The notes under the pieces are model-generated. The model was not told where the DNA came from. It made no database searches and saw nothing but the letters and a program-made list of their open reading frames with translations. This document shows, piece after piece, positions 24,293 through 33,900 of a stretch of DNA of 64,000 bases; the first letter of the stretch is position 1; every line of letters starts with the position of its first letter. The DNA comes from CAKZNE01 sp040222435. Lineage in GTDB: Bacteria > Bacteroidota > Bacteroidia > Flavobacteriales > Schleiferiaceae. The translations under genes and the position numbers were made by a program. Location of the stretch: assembly GCA_965212245.1 (NCBI GenBank), contig OZ243107.1, forward strand, positions 124,001 through 188,000, written 5' to 3'.

Positions 24293-26067
24293 AGCAGGTT
24301 AAATTGAAGAACAACATAGGTTAGAAAAATAGCAGCGTATACCGTACTTAGGGGCAAGCCCATCCGTATAAAGTCTACAAAACGATAATTACCGGCCTCA
24401 ACTACCATCAGGTTGGTTTGATAGGCAAAAGGTGTTACAAAACAGCAGGAAGCCGCATAGGCTGCAGTAAGGAATAAAGCTTTTTCCGGAATATCCGTAG
24501 CCAGGGCCAGGCCCATAACTATCGGGAATACTATGGAAATAGCCGCTACATTGGTTATTAATGAGGTTAATATAAAGGTGGTCAGAAAAATTATACTTAT
24601 AATAAGTAAAGGTGGCCATTCTGAGGCGTTGCTAAAAACTGTACTCATCAAAAACCCGGCTGCACCGGAGGAAATGAGTGCTTCGCCAATAGCCAGGGCA
24701 CCGGTAAGAATCAAAAGCAGATCTAAACTCACATTCTTCTTTGCCCCCTCAAGTGTTAGCATACCGGCCAGAAATTGCGAAATCACTATTCCAAATAAAC
24801 CTTCAAAAAGACTAAATACCCCGCTGATCATTAAGCTCAGAGAAACGGCCAGACCCACCCAAAAAATAAGTTTTTGGTTTTTAGTGATCTCCTTTGCCTT
24901 CTCTATGGTGTTAATAATCAACAGGTCCTGGTAGCGGTGATTTCGTTCTCTGAAATTCGGACCCGTGGTAAGGAGTAAAAGATCTCCGGTACGAAGCGTT
25001 ACACGGCCTATTTTACCACTTACTTTCTCTCCTCTGCGATGTATACCTATAATCGCAGCATCGTATTTTTCCCGAAAGCCTACCTCCTTTACCGTCTTTC
25101 GGTCCAGCGTACTGTTTTGTGTAACTACTACTTCAGCTACATCAGCATTATCTTCTATCTGAAATTGCAGTTTTTTGGAGAGCTCCAGTCCTTTGCCATT
25201 TTTAAGAAGGTTAAATATCAAAGATGTTTCACCGGCAAACATCAATAAATCTCCTTTCTCGATAATTTGAGAAGGAGATACCGGTGTAATGTGCTTATCC
25301 TTCCGCACAATTTCGGTAAGAAAGACCCCTTCCAGGTTTCTGAGCCCAGCCTCTTCTACTGTCATTCCGGCCATGGAAGAATGCTCAGCTACTATGGTTT
25401 CCACCAAATACTCTCTTGAATTTTCCTCCAGGGCTTTTAAAAGATTTTTACGCTCTTTTAAAAGATATGGGGAAGCCAGGTAAATAAAAGCCAGGCAACC
25501 TACCGTAACCAGTAAACCCGGAACCACAAAATCTCCAAAACCCAGCAATTCTCTATCCTCCGATGCCAGAAGCCCATTGAGCACCAGGTTTGTTGAAGTT
25601 CCGATAAGGGTGATCATACCCCCCAGTATAGCTGCGTACGAAAGTGGGATAAGAAGCTTGGAAGGATTAATATTATTTCGGTTTCCCCAATTGTATACAT
25701 AAGGCATCATCATAGCCACTACCGGAGTATTATTCATAAAAGAAGATACCGCAGCAACGGAACCTGTCATGCGTAAAAGAAAAGACCGGTCTGAACGGGC
25801 ACTACCCAGAGAACGGTCAAAAAAGGCAGCCAGATTAAAATGATCATTCAGGGAAGCTGTTATTATAATAAGCAGGAAAATGGTGAGAATGCTCATGTTG
25901 CTAAAGCCCGATATAAAATCGCTCACCTCTAAAACACCACCTAAAAACAGAAGCACCACTGTAGAAAGAAAAACCATTGAAGCCTTAAACCGGTCAGTAA
26001 CCAGTAGCACCACCATTAGCAATATAACGCTGAGTACGAAAGTAATATGGTAGTCCAGACTTATCAT
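24289..26067 (-). CDS. SLC13-family anion transporter with TrkA-C domains (probable sulfate uptake)
   Basis: This 592-residue polytopic protein has an N-terminal half of the SLC13/ArsB-CitT type (SSFMNNTPVVAMMMP, LIGTSTNLVLNG), a soluble central insert with two TrkA-C/RCK-like domains (about residues 210-370), and a second half with TSLITNVAAISIVFPI and CCFVTPFAYQTNLMV. Family members carry sulfate, dicarboxylates or similar anions using sodium. Direct coupling to cysC by a four-base overlap makes sulfate the most likely substrate. It is the first gene of the sulfate/export unit and starts at ATG 26067, divergent to the secreted-protein gene at 26328. Confidence 0.82.
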   Translation of the reverse strand: MISLDYHITFVLSVILLMVVLLVTDRFKASMVFLSTVVLLFLGGVLEVSDFISGFSNMSILTIFLLIIITASLNDHFNLAAFFDRSLGSARSDRSFLLRMTGSVAAVSSFMNNTPVVAMMMPYVYNWGNRNNINPSKLLIPLSYAAILGGMITLIGTSTNLVLNGLLASEDRELLGFGDFVVPGLLVTVGCLAFIYLASPYLLKERKNLLKALEENSREYLVETIVAEHSSMAGMTVEEAGLRNLEGVFLTEIVRKDKHITPVSPSQIIEKGDLLMFAGETSLIFNLLKNGKGLELSKKLQFQIEDNADVAEVVVTQNSTLDRKTVKEVGFREKYDAAIIGIHRRGEKVSGKIGRVTLRTGDLLLLTTGPNFRERNHRYQDLLIINTIEKAKEITKNQKLIFWVGLAVSLSLMISGVFSLFEGLFGIVISQFLAGMLTLEGAKKNVSLDLLLILTGALAIGEALISSGAAGFLMSTVFSNASEWPPLLIISIIFLTTFILTSLITNVAAISIVFPIVMGLALATDIPEKALFLTAAYAASCCFVTPFAYQTNLMVVEAGNYRFVDFIRMGLPLSTVYAAIFLTYVVLQFNLL

Positions 26068-26327
26068 TTTCCATTCAAGGGCGCGAAAGTAATTAAAAGT
26101 CTACTAAAAACATAGATTTTGTTATATTTAGATTTCGTTCGTATGCCTAAATCCTACGTTCCCTAACTAATGCCGGCTGAACAAAATATTTCCCACAGCC
26201 AGCGTTTAATACTTATATCAAGATAAAATTAGCCAGTTATTGGTTAATTTCGTTTTTTTGTGTGGCTCATTATTGTTTTAGATATTGTGAGTTTTTAGAA
26301 AATACTGCTTCTTTGCAGCACCGCAAT
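26068..26327. other. Divergent intergenic region
   Basis: These 260 bases separate the sulfate transporter gene (minus) from a secreted-protein gene (plus). They should hold both promoters. On the plus strand TTGG at 26240-26243 and several T-rich runs are seen, but no clean TAnnTTTG at the right distance, so no promoter is asserted. No RNA gene or repeat was recognised. Confidence 0.5.
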
Positions 26328-27497
26328 ATGAAGAGATTATTAACTTTATTCTTTTTAGCAGCTCTATTGGGATCAGCTAAAAGTCAGGATACTAAGGATA
26401 ATTTTGTTCCTAATCCTAGCTTTGAAGCTACGCAATGCCCTATCTTCAGCCCTGATCCAAAAGATTATATAAGTCCCTGGACCACATATTTCGGCACTCC
26501 TGACTATTACGAGCCTAATTGCGGAAATGCGGGTTCTTTAACTACCACCAATAATTCTCAGGCTTTTGATGGTGATGGTTTTCTGGGGATTTCAGTGTAC
26601 GGTCAGAACGGGGGAAACTATCTCAGAGATTATATTCACGCAGAATTAAAGGACTCTTTAGTTAAAGGGCAACTTTATCGAATTACTTTTTATGTGAAAC
26701 CAGTTTTTGTAGACAATGGCTCATATGGTGTTAATAATATTGGCATGCTCCTGACGGACACTATAGTTGATACCATTCCAACAGACTCACTGATTACAGC
26801 CACACCTCAGGTTTTTGGTACCGAGCCTGTGATTAACATGAACTTTTGGACACCAATTTGCGGAGTATATAAAGCCAAAGGCGGAGAACGTTTTATTACC
26901 ATAGGAAACTTTTTTACTGATTCAGAAACCGGGGCCACTCCTCTTGAAAATTCAGTAAATCCACAACGAGGTTATTTTCTGATCGATTATGTTCAGATTG
27001 TAGAGAACGATTTTCCTCAGCTTCCACCGGATAGTGTTATTTGTCTACAAGGACGGATTGATCTTGATATTACCCGGCCAGATTATTCATACACATGGCA
27101 GGATGGGACAACCGGAGGGAAGTATACTATAACTTCTGCTGGTGATTACACGGTAAGAGTTTCTTCTCCCTATTGTTCATACACTGATTCTTTAAATATA
27201 AAAGCAGTGGAATGCTCTGACTGTAAGGTTTTTGTTCCCAATGCGTTTACACCTAACGGAGACGGCCGGAATGATCTTTTTCAGCTTCGTGCCAATTGTG
27301 AGCTTCTTGATTTTCGCTTGCAAATATTTGATCGGTGGGGACAAAAAATATTCGAGACCATTGATATTGATGTAAGTTGGGATGGTCTGGATGTAGACAA
27401 AACGGCTACCTTCACTTACAACCTGCAATATACTTTTAGTAAATTCAGAAAATCAGAAACAGAATCAAGAAGAGGTTATCTTACTCTGATTAAGTAG
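26328..27497 (+). CDS. Secreted protein with type B T9SS sorting domain (gliding-motility C-terminal type)
   Basis: I start at ATG 26328, which gives the signal peptide KRLLTLFFLAALLGSAKSQ; the longer frame has a hydrophilic extension. The 389-residue protein has a carbohydrate-binding-like beta sandwich (NFVPNPSFEATQCP, then a DYVQIVE strand), a PKD/Ig-like segment (YTWQDGTTGGKYTITSAGDY) and a C-terminal CHU_C domain: VFVPNAFTPNGDGRNDLF, LQIFDRWGQKIFE. That last domain is the type B signal for secretion by the type IX system. It is located beside the capsule locus but on the other strand, and its function is not known. Confidence 0.88.
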   Translation: MKRLLTLFFLAALLGSAKSQDTKDNFVPNPSFEATQCPIFSPDPKDYISPWTTYFGTPDYYEPNCGNAGSLTTTNNSQAFDGDGFLGISVYGQNGGNYLRDYIHAELKDSLVKGQLYRITFYVKPVFVDNGSYGVNNIGMLLTDTIVDTIPTDSLITATPQVFGTEPVINMNFWTPICGVYKAKGGERFITIGNFFTDSETGATPLENSVNPQRGYFLIDYVQIVENDFPQLPPDSVICLQGRIDLDITRPDYSYTWQDGTTGGKYTITSAGDYTVRVSSPYCSYTDSLNIKAVECSDCKVFVPNAFTPNGDGRNDLFQLRANCELLDFRLQIFDRWGQKIFETIDIDVSWDGLDVDKTATFTYNLQYTFSKFRKSETESRRGYLTLIK

Positions 27498-27657
27498 CCG
27501 GTTTAGTTTTTCAACTATCCCGAACTTATAATTCCGGTGCTTCATAAGTCCAAAAGGACTGTTTACAGAATATTTCAGCTTCTTAACCTAAGCTTCGGTT
27601 AGATTTAATCTTTTTTTAGAATCTTCGCAATCTTAATCTTATTCCAGAAAACAATTA

Positions 27658-28986
27658 ATGTCGACCCGTTTCAGTAGACGTTGGCACTATTTTATTGGTG
27701 ATAGCAGTAATTTTAGTCTGGAGAACCGGGCCTTCAATGCCGTGAGCATATTAACTCTGCTCATCATGGTAATTCTTATTACCTCCAATTTTTTTCTGAA
27801 TTATGACAGTTTGCTCATCCTATGCTTTAGCATTTTCTTCTTACAGCTTTTCTTCTATTACCTATCCAGGTTCCGTAAAAAATTCAGTTTAGCCTCCTGG
27901 ATCTATGTAATATTGAGTTACCCGGTAATGGGCGCTTTCTATTTTTTGAATGCCGGAAAATCAGGTCCTGCCATTTATGGTTTCTTTCTCACCTTCCTTC
28001 TGATAGTTATCATAACTTCTCCCAAGTGGCATCGCTTGCTTATACTTACTCATATACTGGTAGTCTTAAGTTTATTTGCGGCAGAATACCTTTTCCCACA
28101 ATGGGTACCTGATATATATGGTAGCCGGGCAGAGAACTTTATTGACCTTGCCATTACCTTTATATTGGCCATAGTATTTATATACTTCTGTACATCGTAT
28201 CTCAGAAAAAGCTACTTGGAAGAAAAGAACCTGGCAGAATCACGCGCACGCTCCATAGAAGAACACCATCATGTGATGCTGGTGCAAAAGGATGAATTAA
28301 AGAAATTGAACCTGGAAAAAGATCGGCTTTTTTCCATAGTTGCCCATGATTTGAGAAGTCCACTCGCTTCCATACAGGGTTACCTGGAAAGTATGGGGTC
28401 TGAGAAACTTACCGAAGGTGAACGTAAGTTTTTAGAAACTGAGCTTTTAAAGCTTACCCGCAATACGTCCAGTATGCTTAATAACTTGCTTCAATGGAGC
28501 AGTAGTCAGATAAAAGGTGATGTGCATTTGAAACCTGTTTTAGCGCATCAGGTTTTTGAAGAATGCCTTTCGTTACAATTGCCTACCGCTGAACAAAAGG
28601 GTGTCACAATTAAGAATAATATATTACAGGAGTGTCAGGTATTAGCAGATGCTAATATGCTTGAGTTGGTGGTCCGTAACCTTATCAATAACGCTATCAA
28701 ATTCACCTCTGCGGGTGATCGTATTGTACTGGAATGCAAGACTACCCAAAATGAAGTACACTTATCTATAAGTGATACCGGTGTAGGCATACCTGAATTA
28801 AAGCAGAAGGATATTTTCACCTCCCAGGTAAAATCAGCCAGAGGCACCAACCATGAAACCGGAATTGGGCTTGGCCTTAAACTTTGCTATGATTTCCTGA
28901 CAAAGATGGGGGGTGAAATTCAATTTAGCAGCCTTGAAGGAAAAGGTACAACCTTTACCCTTATCCTGCAAAAACCCAAGCCCTGA
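27658..28986 (+). CDS. Membrane sensor histidine kinase, orphan
   Basis: The 442-residue protein has about six membrane helices in residues 25-185 with short loops, no periplasmic sensor domain, a short coiled coil, then a HisKA domain with the phospho-accepting His in SIVAHDLRSPLAS (near 229) and a HATPase domain: N box NLINNAIKFTS, G1 SDTGVGIPEL, G2 GIGLGLKLCYDF. Such 7TM-like sensors usually detect membrane-associated or small hydrophobic signals. No response regulator lies next to it, so its partner is elsewhere. ATG 27658 is the start. Confidence 0.88.
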   Translation: MSTRFSRRWHYFIGDSSNFSLENRAFNAVSILTLLIMVILITSNFFLNYDSLLILCFSIFFLQLFFYYLSRFRKKFSLASWIYVILSYPVMGAFYFLNAGKSGPAIYGFFLTFLLIVIITSPKWHRLLILTHILVVLSLFAAEYLFPQWVPDIYGSRAENFIDLAITFILAIVFIYFCTSYLRKSYLEEKNLAESRARSIEEHHHVMLVQKDELKKLNLEKDRLFSIVAHDLRSPLASIQGYLESMGSEKLTEGERKFLETELLKLTRNTSSMLNNLLQWSSSQIKGDVHLKPVLAHQVFEECLSLQLPTAEQKGVTIKNNILQECQVLADANMLELVVRNLINNAIKFTSAGDRIVLECKTTQNEVHLSISDTGVGIPELKQKDIFTSQVKSARGTNHETGIGLGLKLCYDFLTKMGGEIQFSSLEGKGTTFTLILQKPKP

Positions 28987-29029
28987 TTTCATTCCGGCTC
29001 AAAGCACTATTCAATCTTCTTGCCTAATT

Positions 29030-29899
29030 CTATGCCTTGATAATTTCCTGTACATTGGCATAAATGGTCTCAGCCAAATCATCGGTAGGCAGATCATTTG
29101 GATCCAGGCCAAAAGGGTCCTCAATTTCCTCCGCTATCATTTCCAAACTTGCAAATGTGTAAAAAGTAATAATGGTTACAGCTACACCCCAATAACCGAA
29201 ATCACCAATCAATGCAAAGGGCAACGTGATGATATAAATAAAAATGAATTTTTTTAAGAAAATATTATAGGTATACGGTATCGGTGTTTTTTTAATCCTC
29301 TCACAAGCTCCGCAGATATCTGTAAAGGCATTTAAATCATTTAATAAAGCCAGGTAGGCCGCCTCACTTAATGAATGCTGTTGATAGGCCTGTAATAGTT
29401 CTTTTTGGATGGAATTGGCCAGGTAATTAGGAACATGCATGGCATCCCCAGGCAGTATCAGAAAATCCGGCAAGTATTTTCCTAGCTCATTAGCCTCCAG
29501 GCTTCGCAAATGATCTTTCAGAACAGTAGCATACAAAGCCGTCATTTCTCTTAAACGGAATTGACGCTTATCTTCTCCTACTGGTACAAAAGCATTGATT
29601 TTTAAAGCCATATTCCGGCTCACATTTACCAAGGCACCCCATTGCTTTCTGCCTTCCCACCAGCGGTCGTAAGCCGTATTAGTTCTGAATACCAATAAAA
29701 GCGATATTACAAAACCCAATAGCGAATGCATAGCCATAGAGGTGGCGATAGATTGGCCAAGTAGCCTTTGCTCTGCATACACCACTAAAGCAGAAAACAC
29801 GGCCAGAGATATCATTACCCAGAAAAGCTTGCGAAATGTCTCTGCCTTGTGAAACTTAAATATGAGCCCAAACCAGGCGCGCGGATTATAGTTAACCAT
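29030..29899 (-). CDS. Bestrophin-family (UPF0187) anion channel
   Basis: Starting at ATG 29899 gives 289 residues beginning MVNYNPRAWFGLIFKFHK, the normal start of bacterial bestrophins; a TTG at 29950 would add 17 residues with no family match. The motifs LLGFVISLLLVFRTNTAYDRWWEGRKQWG, in the second helix and following loop, are diagnostic, and the C-terminus has LPFALIGDFGYWGVAVTI and EIEDPFGLDPNDLPTDDL, matching the family calcium-clasp-like region. It forms a pentameric ion channel in the inner membrane. It is convergent with the histidine kinase gene. Confidence 0.88.
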   Translation of the reverse strand: MVNYNPRAWFGLIFKFHKAETFRKLFWVMISLAVFSALVVYAEQRLLGQSIATSMAMHSLLGFVISLLLVFRTNTAYDRWWEGRKQWGALVNVSRNMALKINAFVPVGEDKRQFRLREMTALYATVLKDHLRSLEANELGKYLPDFLILPGDAMHVPNYLANSIQKELLQAYQQHSLSEAAYLALLNDLNAFTDICGACERIKKTPIPYTYNIFLKKFIFIYIITLPFALIGDFGYWGVAVTIITFYTFASLEMIAEEIEDPFGLDPNDLPTDDLAETIYANVQEIIKA

Positions 29900-30007
29900 A
29901 AAAAACTGTAATGAGCCCAAAAATAACCGTTTCCAGAAAGATGGGCTCAACTTTTAAATGCTTAAAAAAGCTACAATCTAAAAAAATCACAAGCCTCCTA
30001 CATTTTG

Positions 30008-30038
30008 TTTGGTTAAAATGGAAAAGTGTCTATCTTTG
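30008..30038 (+). promoter_or_regulatory. Promoter of tRNA-Asp
   Basis: TTTG at 30008-30011 and TATCTTTG at 30031-30038 are spaced by 19 bases, the classic -33/-7 arrangement for Bacteroidota sigma-A. Transcription should begin near 30045, about 30 nt before the tRNA. Confidence 0.75.
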
Positions 30039-30076
30039 CGCTCCCGTTAAGAAAACGGAACGTTTATTTCAATTTT

Positions 30077-30153
30077 GGTCCGGTAGTTCAGTTGGTTAGA
30101 ATACATGCCTGTCACGCATGGGGTCGCGGGTTCGAGTCCCGTCCGGACCGCCA
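30077..30153 (+). tRNA. tRNA-Asp (GTC)
   Basis: Seventy-seven bases fold into a standard cloverleaf: acceptor arms GGTCCGG and CCGGACC, D-arm with GGTTAGAAT, anticodon stem CATGC/GCATG around the loop CTGTCAC with anticodon GTC at 30111-30113, and T-arm with GGTTCGAGTCC. The 3' CCA is encoded. It has its own promoter and a terminator 20 nt downstream. Confidence 0.98.
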
Positions 30154-30174
30154 ACAGCAGTAGCAAAAGAAAGC

Positions 30175-30209
30175 AAAAGCCTGAAAGTCATTGATTTTCA
30201 GGCTTTTTT
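30175..30209 (+). terminator. Intrinsic terminator after tRNA-Asp
   Basis: Arms AAAAGCCTGAAA (30175-30186) and TTTCAGGCTTTT (30196-30207) form a 12-bp stem with a nine-base loop, followed by further T residues. It ends the tRNA transcript and lies between the tRNA and the recombinase remnant. Confidence 0.88.
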
Positions 30210-30377
30210 GTTTCTCACAAATGTATAGGTTCCACATTTCTTAAGAATCTAGCCATCCCTTTCTGAAGAATTAACTGGTCTGTTTTACACCATGTGTCCA
30301 ATTCTGAAGGCATAGTCCTTTCTTTACGGCTTTTTCAAAACACATAAAAGACCATATATTTACTAGAACAAGCTATT

Positions 30378-30657
30378 GTGGAGTTTCTCCACCTCTGCCG
30401 CTATGAAAAGAACCTTAGCGACAAAACCCTGAAATTTTACGAGATCGACCTTTTGCAACTGCAAAGCTTTTTACGGAGAAAGGAGTTTTCACTGGAAGTG
30501 AGGGCTATCACTAAATCGAAACTCCGGGAATACCTGCAAAGTATTTCGGTTTTAAAGCCTAAATCCGTGAAGCGGAAAGTGGCTACCATCAAAGCCATGT
30601 TTAATTACCTGGAGTTTGAGGACCAGATCGAGGTCAACCCCCTGCGGAAAATAAAAT
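30378..30657 (+). pseudogene. Truncated tyrosine recombinase (N-terminal SAM-like domain only)
   Basis: The frame gives FLHLCRYEKNLSDKTLKFY, then LLQLQSFLRRKEFSLEV, ITKSKLREYLQSIS and KSVKRKVATIKAMFNYLEFE, ending NPLRKIK: this is the complete N-terminal DNA-binding domain of a XerC/D-type phage integrase. Where the catalytic domain (R...HxxR...Y) should follow, the sequence changes at about 30657 to an unrelated YCCC... tail and a stop at 30701. The visible 5' end has only GTG 30378 as a start and the frame is open a little upstream without ATG. A recombinase next to a tRNA 3' end is the mark of an integrated element, here decayed. Confidence 0.7.
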
Positions 30658-30799
30658 ACTGTTGTTGTGTAAGCTCCCGACACAACTCCATTGGGATATA
30701 AAAAAGGCTAAACGCATGCCAGTACGTATCTTCTGAAAAATACTCTTCCTCCTCTATCCGGATGATCTCTTTCAAGTGATCCTTCTCGAGTTTTTTTAT
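30656..30799 (-). pseudogene. Unrecognised coding-like fragment, minus strand
   Basis: A minus-strand frame open from 30799 to 30605 gives plausible protein sequence up to about 30656: KKLEKDHLKEIIRIEEEEYF, then TYWHAFSLFYIPMELCREL. After that it turns into nonsense exactly where the recombinase fragment starts on the other strand. The frame has a TAG six codons after a possible ATG upstream, so no intact start. I do not recognise the family. The abrupt meeting of two partial frames in opposite orientation suggests a deletion or rearrangement joint. Confidence 0.25.
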
Positions 30800-30955
30800 C
30801 TACAGTAGAAACTTCATTTTTTGGAGGGGTAGTTAACTTATCTGTCTCATTCAAAAAGAAAACGATTTCGGATAGTAAAAAATAAAGGGTTTACAACGCA
30901 TAAAATTCCTTACTGCCTCAGGTGAAATATTCTTTTTTAGTAGTATTGAGGTGTC
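30702..30955. other. Intergenic stretch between recombinase remnant and propeller kinase
   Basis: Apart from the minus-strand coding-like fragment, these bases hold no gene I can support. The last 100 bases are A/T rich and should contain the promoter of the kinase gene at 30956, but no convincing TAnnTTTG was found. Confidence 0.4.
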
Positions 30956-33900
30956 ATGACAACTGAAAGTGTACTAAGGGGTCTGGTGCTCATGCTGTAC
31001 GGTACTCTGCTACAAGCCCAGGAAAGCGGACATTGGGACAGACCTGATGTGTTCACTACTCAGGATGGATTACCGCACAACACCATTACAGCCCTTTACC
31101 AGGATGTTACAGGATATCTTTGGATAGGGACATCCAATGGTTTGTGCCGGTACGATGGTATTGATTTTACCACGGTAAATATTCCGCTTAAGGGAGGAAG
31201 CCACTGGTCTCAGGTAATAGAAACGATTTACCAGGATGAAAGTGGGCGCCTGTGGTTGTGCACCCGGGCGGGGCAGGTAGTAGTATGGGATACCTATGAG
31301 AACAAATGGGATAAGAAGTTTACAATAAGTGAAAACGCAGGCTTTGTAAATTATTTACAAAAGGACGGAAAAGGCAAACTATGGTTTGGTACAAGCACAG
31401 GCCGGGCAGGGTATTACCTGGAAGCGGAGGACAGCCTCTACAGCATACAAATAGAAAACGGTATCCGGGATATCCGGTTGGACAAGAAAGGGATGCTGTG
31501 GATCATGTCTCATTCGCTGGTAGCCTACCACCTCCACCCGGAGAGCTTAAAGGGTTTACCTCTGCCTCCCTTCTTCCGCAAACATCAAAACCATTTAAGC
31601 CTGGTGGGAACGGATTGTGAAGGGAATCTTCTTATCAGCCTGGGAGGTGCTTTTTTTCAATACCATGTGGACACCGATTCGGTTATTGAAATACCCGGGT
31701 TTGCACCTTCAATCGGCTATCCTGACAAGCCTCTCCCCTGCAAGCGGATGTATAGTTTTAATCATACGTTATATATACTGAATCAGGAACCACTTTCTAT
31801 TGAAATGTATGATGCAGAGCTTCCTTTTACCAGCCCGGAAGTACTGGAAGATCAATCCGGCCTGCTGTGGTTTGCCACAAACCATGGGTTGTATAAAATG
31901 GACCGGAAGAAACACCGCTTCCGCAATTATTCTCCGGACCGGGGGAAAGTACGAATCCAAAGTGACTACATCAGGGCTCTTAGTGTACACGGAGATTCGG
32001 TTTGGCTGGGTTTTAAAGGGGCATGGCCGCAAAAGCTCATCTATAATACTGTAAAAGGTGACTTTACATTTAAAGAGACGATCCCGATTATGAAAGATGG
32101 CGAATCGGTACTCAGCAACCCGACCATAAATACTTATCTGGTAACCCGTCAAGGAGAGGTTTGGTGTGGTGGACTGGAAGGTCTTTTTAAATTGGATCGT
32201 ACACGGCAAAGGTTCTATCCTGAACCGGCTTTTCCGGGCAATAAGCCGGGAGAAATCCCGGAAATCTTTGCTTTATGTGAGGATTCAAAGAACAGGATAT
32301 GGGTAGGAGAAAAAGACCGGGGGCTTTGGGTAATTGATGGCAAAGGCGAGGCAGAACACCTGAAAACCGGAGCTCCGGACAAGCTATCCATATGGGATCT
32401 TTTCCACGAAGCAGACGGTATAGTGTGGGCAAGCACCAATAAGGGTTTGTACCGGATTACGGAAGATTCTGATCATAATTTTCATTACGAACCGGTAAAA
32501 GGGCTGGAAGGCACGCATATCTGGGATATAAAAACCAATGGACGGGGTGACTACTTCCTGGCCAGTACGGACCAGGGTTTTTACTGGTACCATGTTCCAA
32601 GCCAAACCCTTAAACACTATACTACCGGGCAGGGGCTGCCCTCCATGTCGGTTTGCAGCCTGGAATCCGATTCCCTCGGAAACGTATGGATAGGTACGGT
32701 AAACGGTTTATGCCGGTTTCACGTGGCCAGCCATACTATTACTTGTTATTATGAGGAAGACGGGCTTATCAGCAACGATTTCAATTTCTCGGTAAGCGGG
32801 AAGCATACCTCCGGGCAACTCTTTTTTGGCACTAAGGGTGGGGTGGTATCCTTCAACCCACAACAACCGGATTCGCCCCAGCCTGTAGCGGCTAATTTAG
32901 TCATCAATTCTTTTGAAGTAAACGGCAGGGAAAGAATGGAAGGGTTGCATCTGAAGAGAGAGAACCAGCTTCAATATTATGAAAACACTGTCCATTTTCG
33001 ATTCAGCCTGCTGGAGTTCAGCCGCCCGGCTCAGTATAGGTACAGGTATACACTAATGTCCTTTGATCGGGAGTGGAAGGAAACCAACGGTCGCCTGCCG
33101 GTGGCTACTTACACCAACCTGCCTCCTGACGATTATGTCTTTAAAGTTGAAGCTTCCCTGGACGGGATAAGCTGGCCTTACACTAACACCTGCAACTTTG
33201 TTATAAGGCCCGCCCTATGGCAAAGAAAATGGTTCTTCCCGGTTCTGTTCCTCGGTGTTTTCCTGATAGTAACGGGTACGGTCCTCAGGGTAATGAGGGC
33301 GCAACTTAAAAAAGAAAGAAAGAAGTCGGAAATAGAGAAAGCACTGGCCTATATGGAATTAAAAGCTTTACAGGCGCAAATGAACCCCCATTTTATATTC
33401 AATGCCATACATTCCGTTCAGCAGTACATGCTACGTGGCGATCTTTTAGCAGCCAACGACTACCTGACCCGCTTTGCCCGGCTTATCCGCTACTTTTTGG
33501 AGGCATCCATTAACCGGAAAGTACCACTGAGCGAGGAGATACGCATGCTTAAGCTTTTTGTGGAACTGGAAGCACTTCGCTTTGACTCCCGATTTGACTT
33601 CATCACAGAAATTCCTCCTGAGGAACAGATGGACCTGGTAGAGATCCCTTCCATGATCCTGCAGCCCTTCGTGGAAAACGCCATACAACACGGGCTGGCG
33701 TTACAAGACCGGAAGGGGAAGCTATTCCTGAGCATTGACCTGCAAGACCATGAAGTGACTATAATTGTAGAAGATAACGGCATTGGCCGTGAAAGGGCAA
33801 AACGCCTGAAAAACACTCTGAACCAAAAACAAAAATCACGGGGCATAGAGCTCATCACGGAACGTTTGAAGGCGTACAATGCGCTGGATAAGGAAACCGT

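Noticed and set aside
30241..30345. Minus-strand ATG frame of 32 codons (MPSELDTWCKTDQLILQKGM...) between tRNA terminator and integrase remnant
   Set aside because: Too short, no family match that I can see and no promoter; could be another decayed fragment but cannot be supported.
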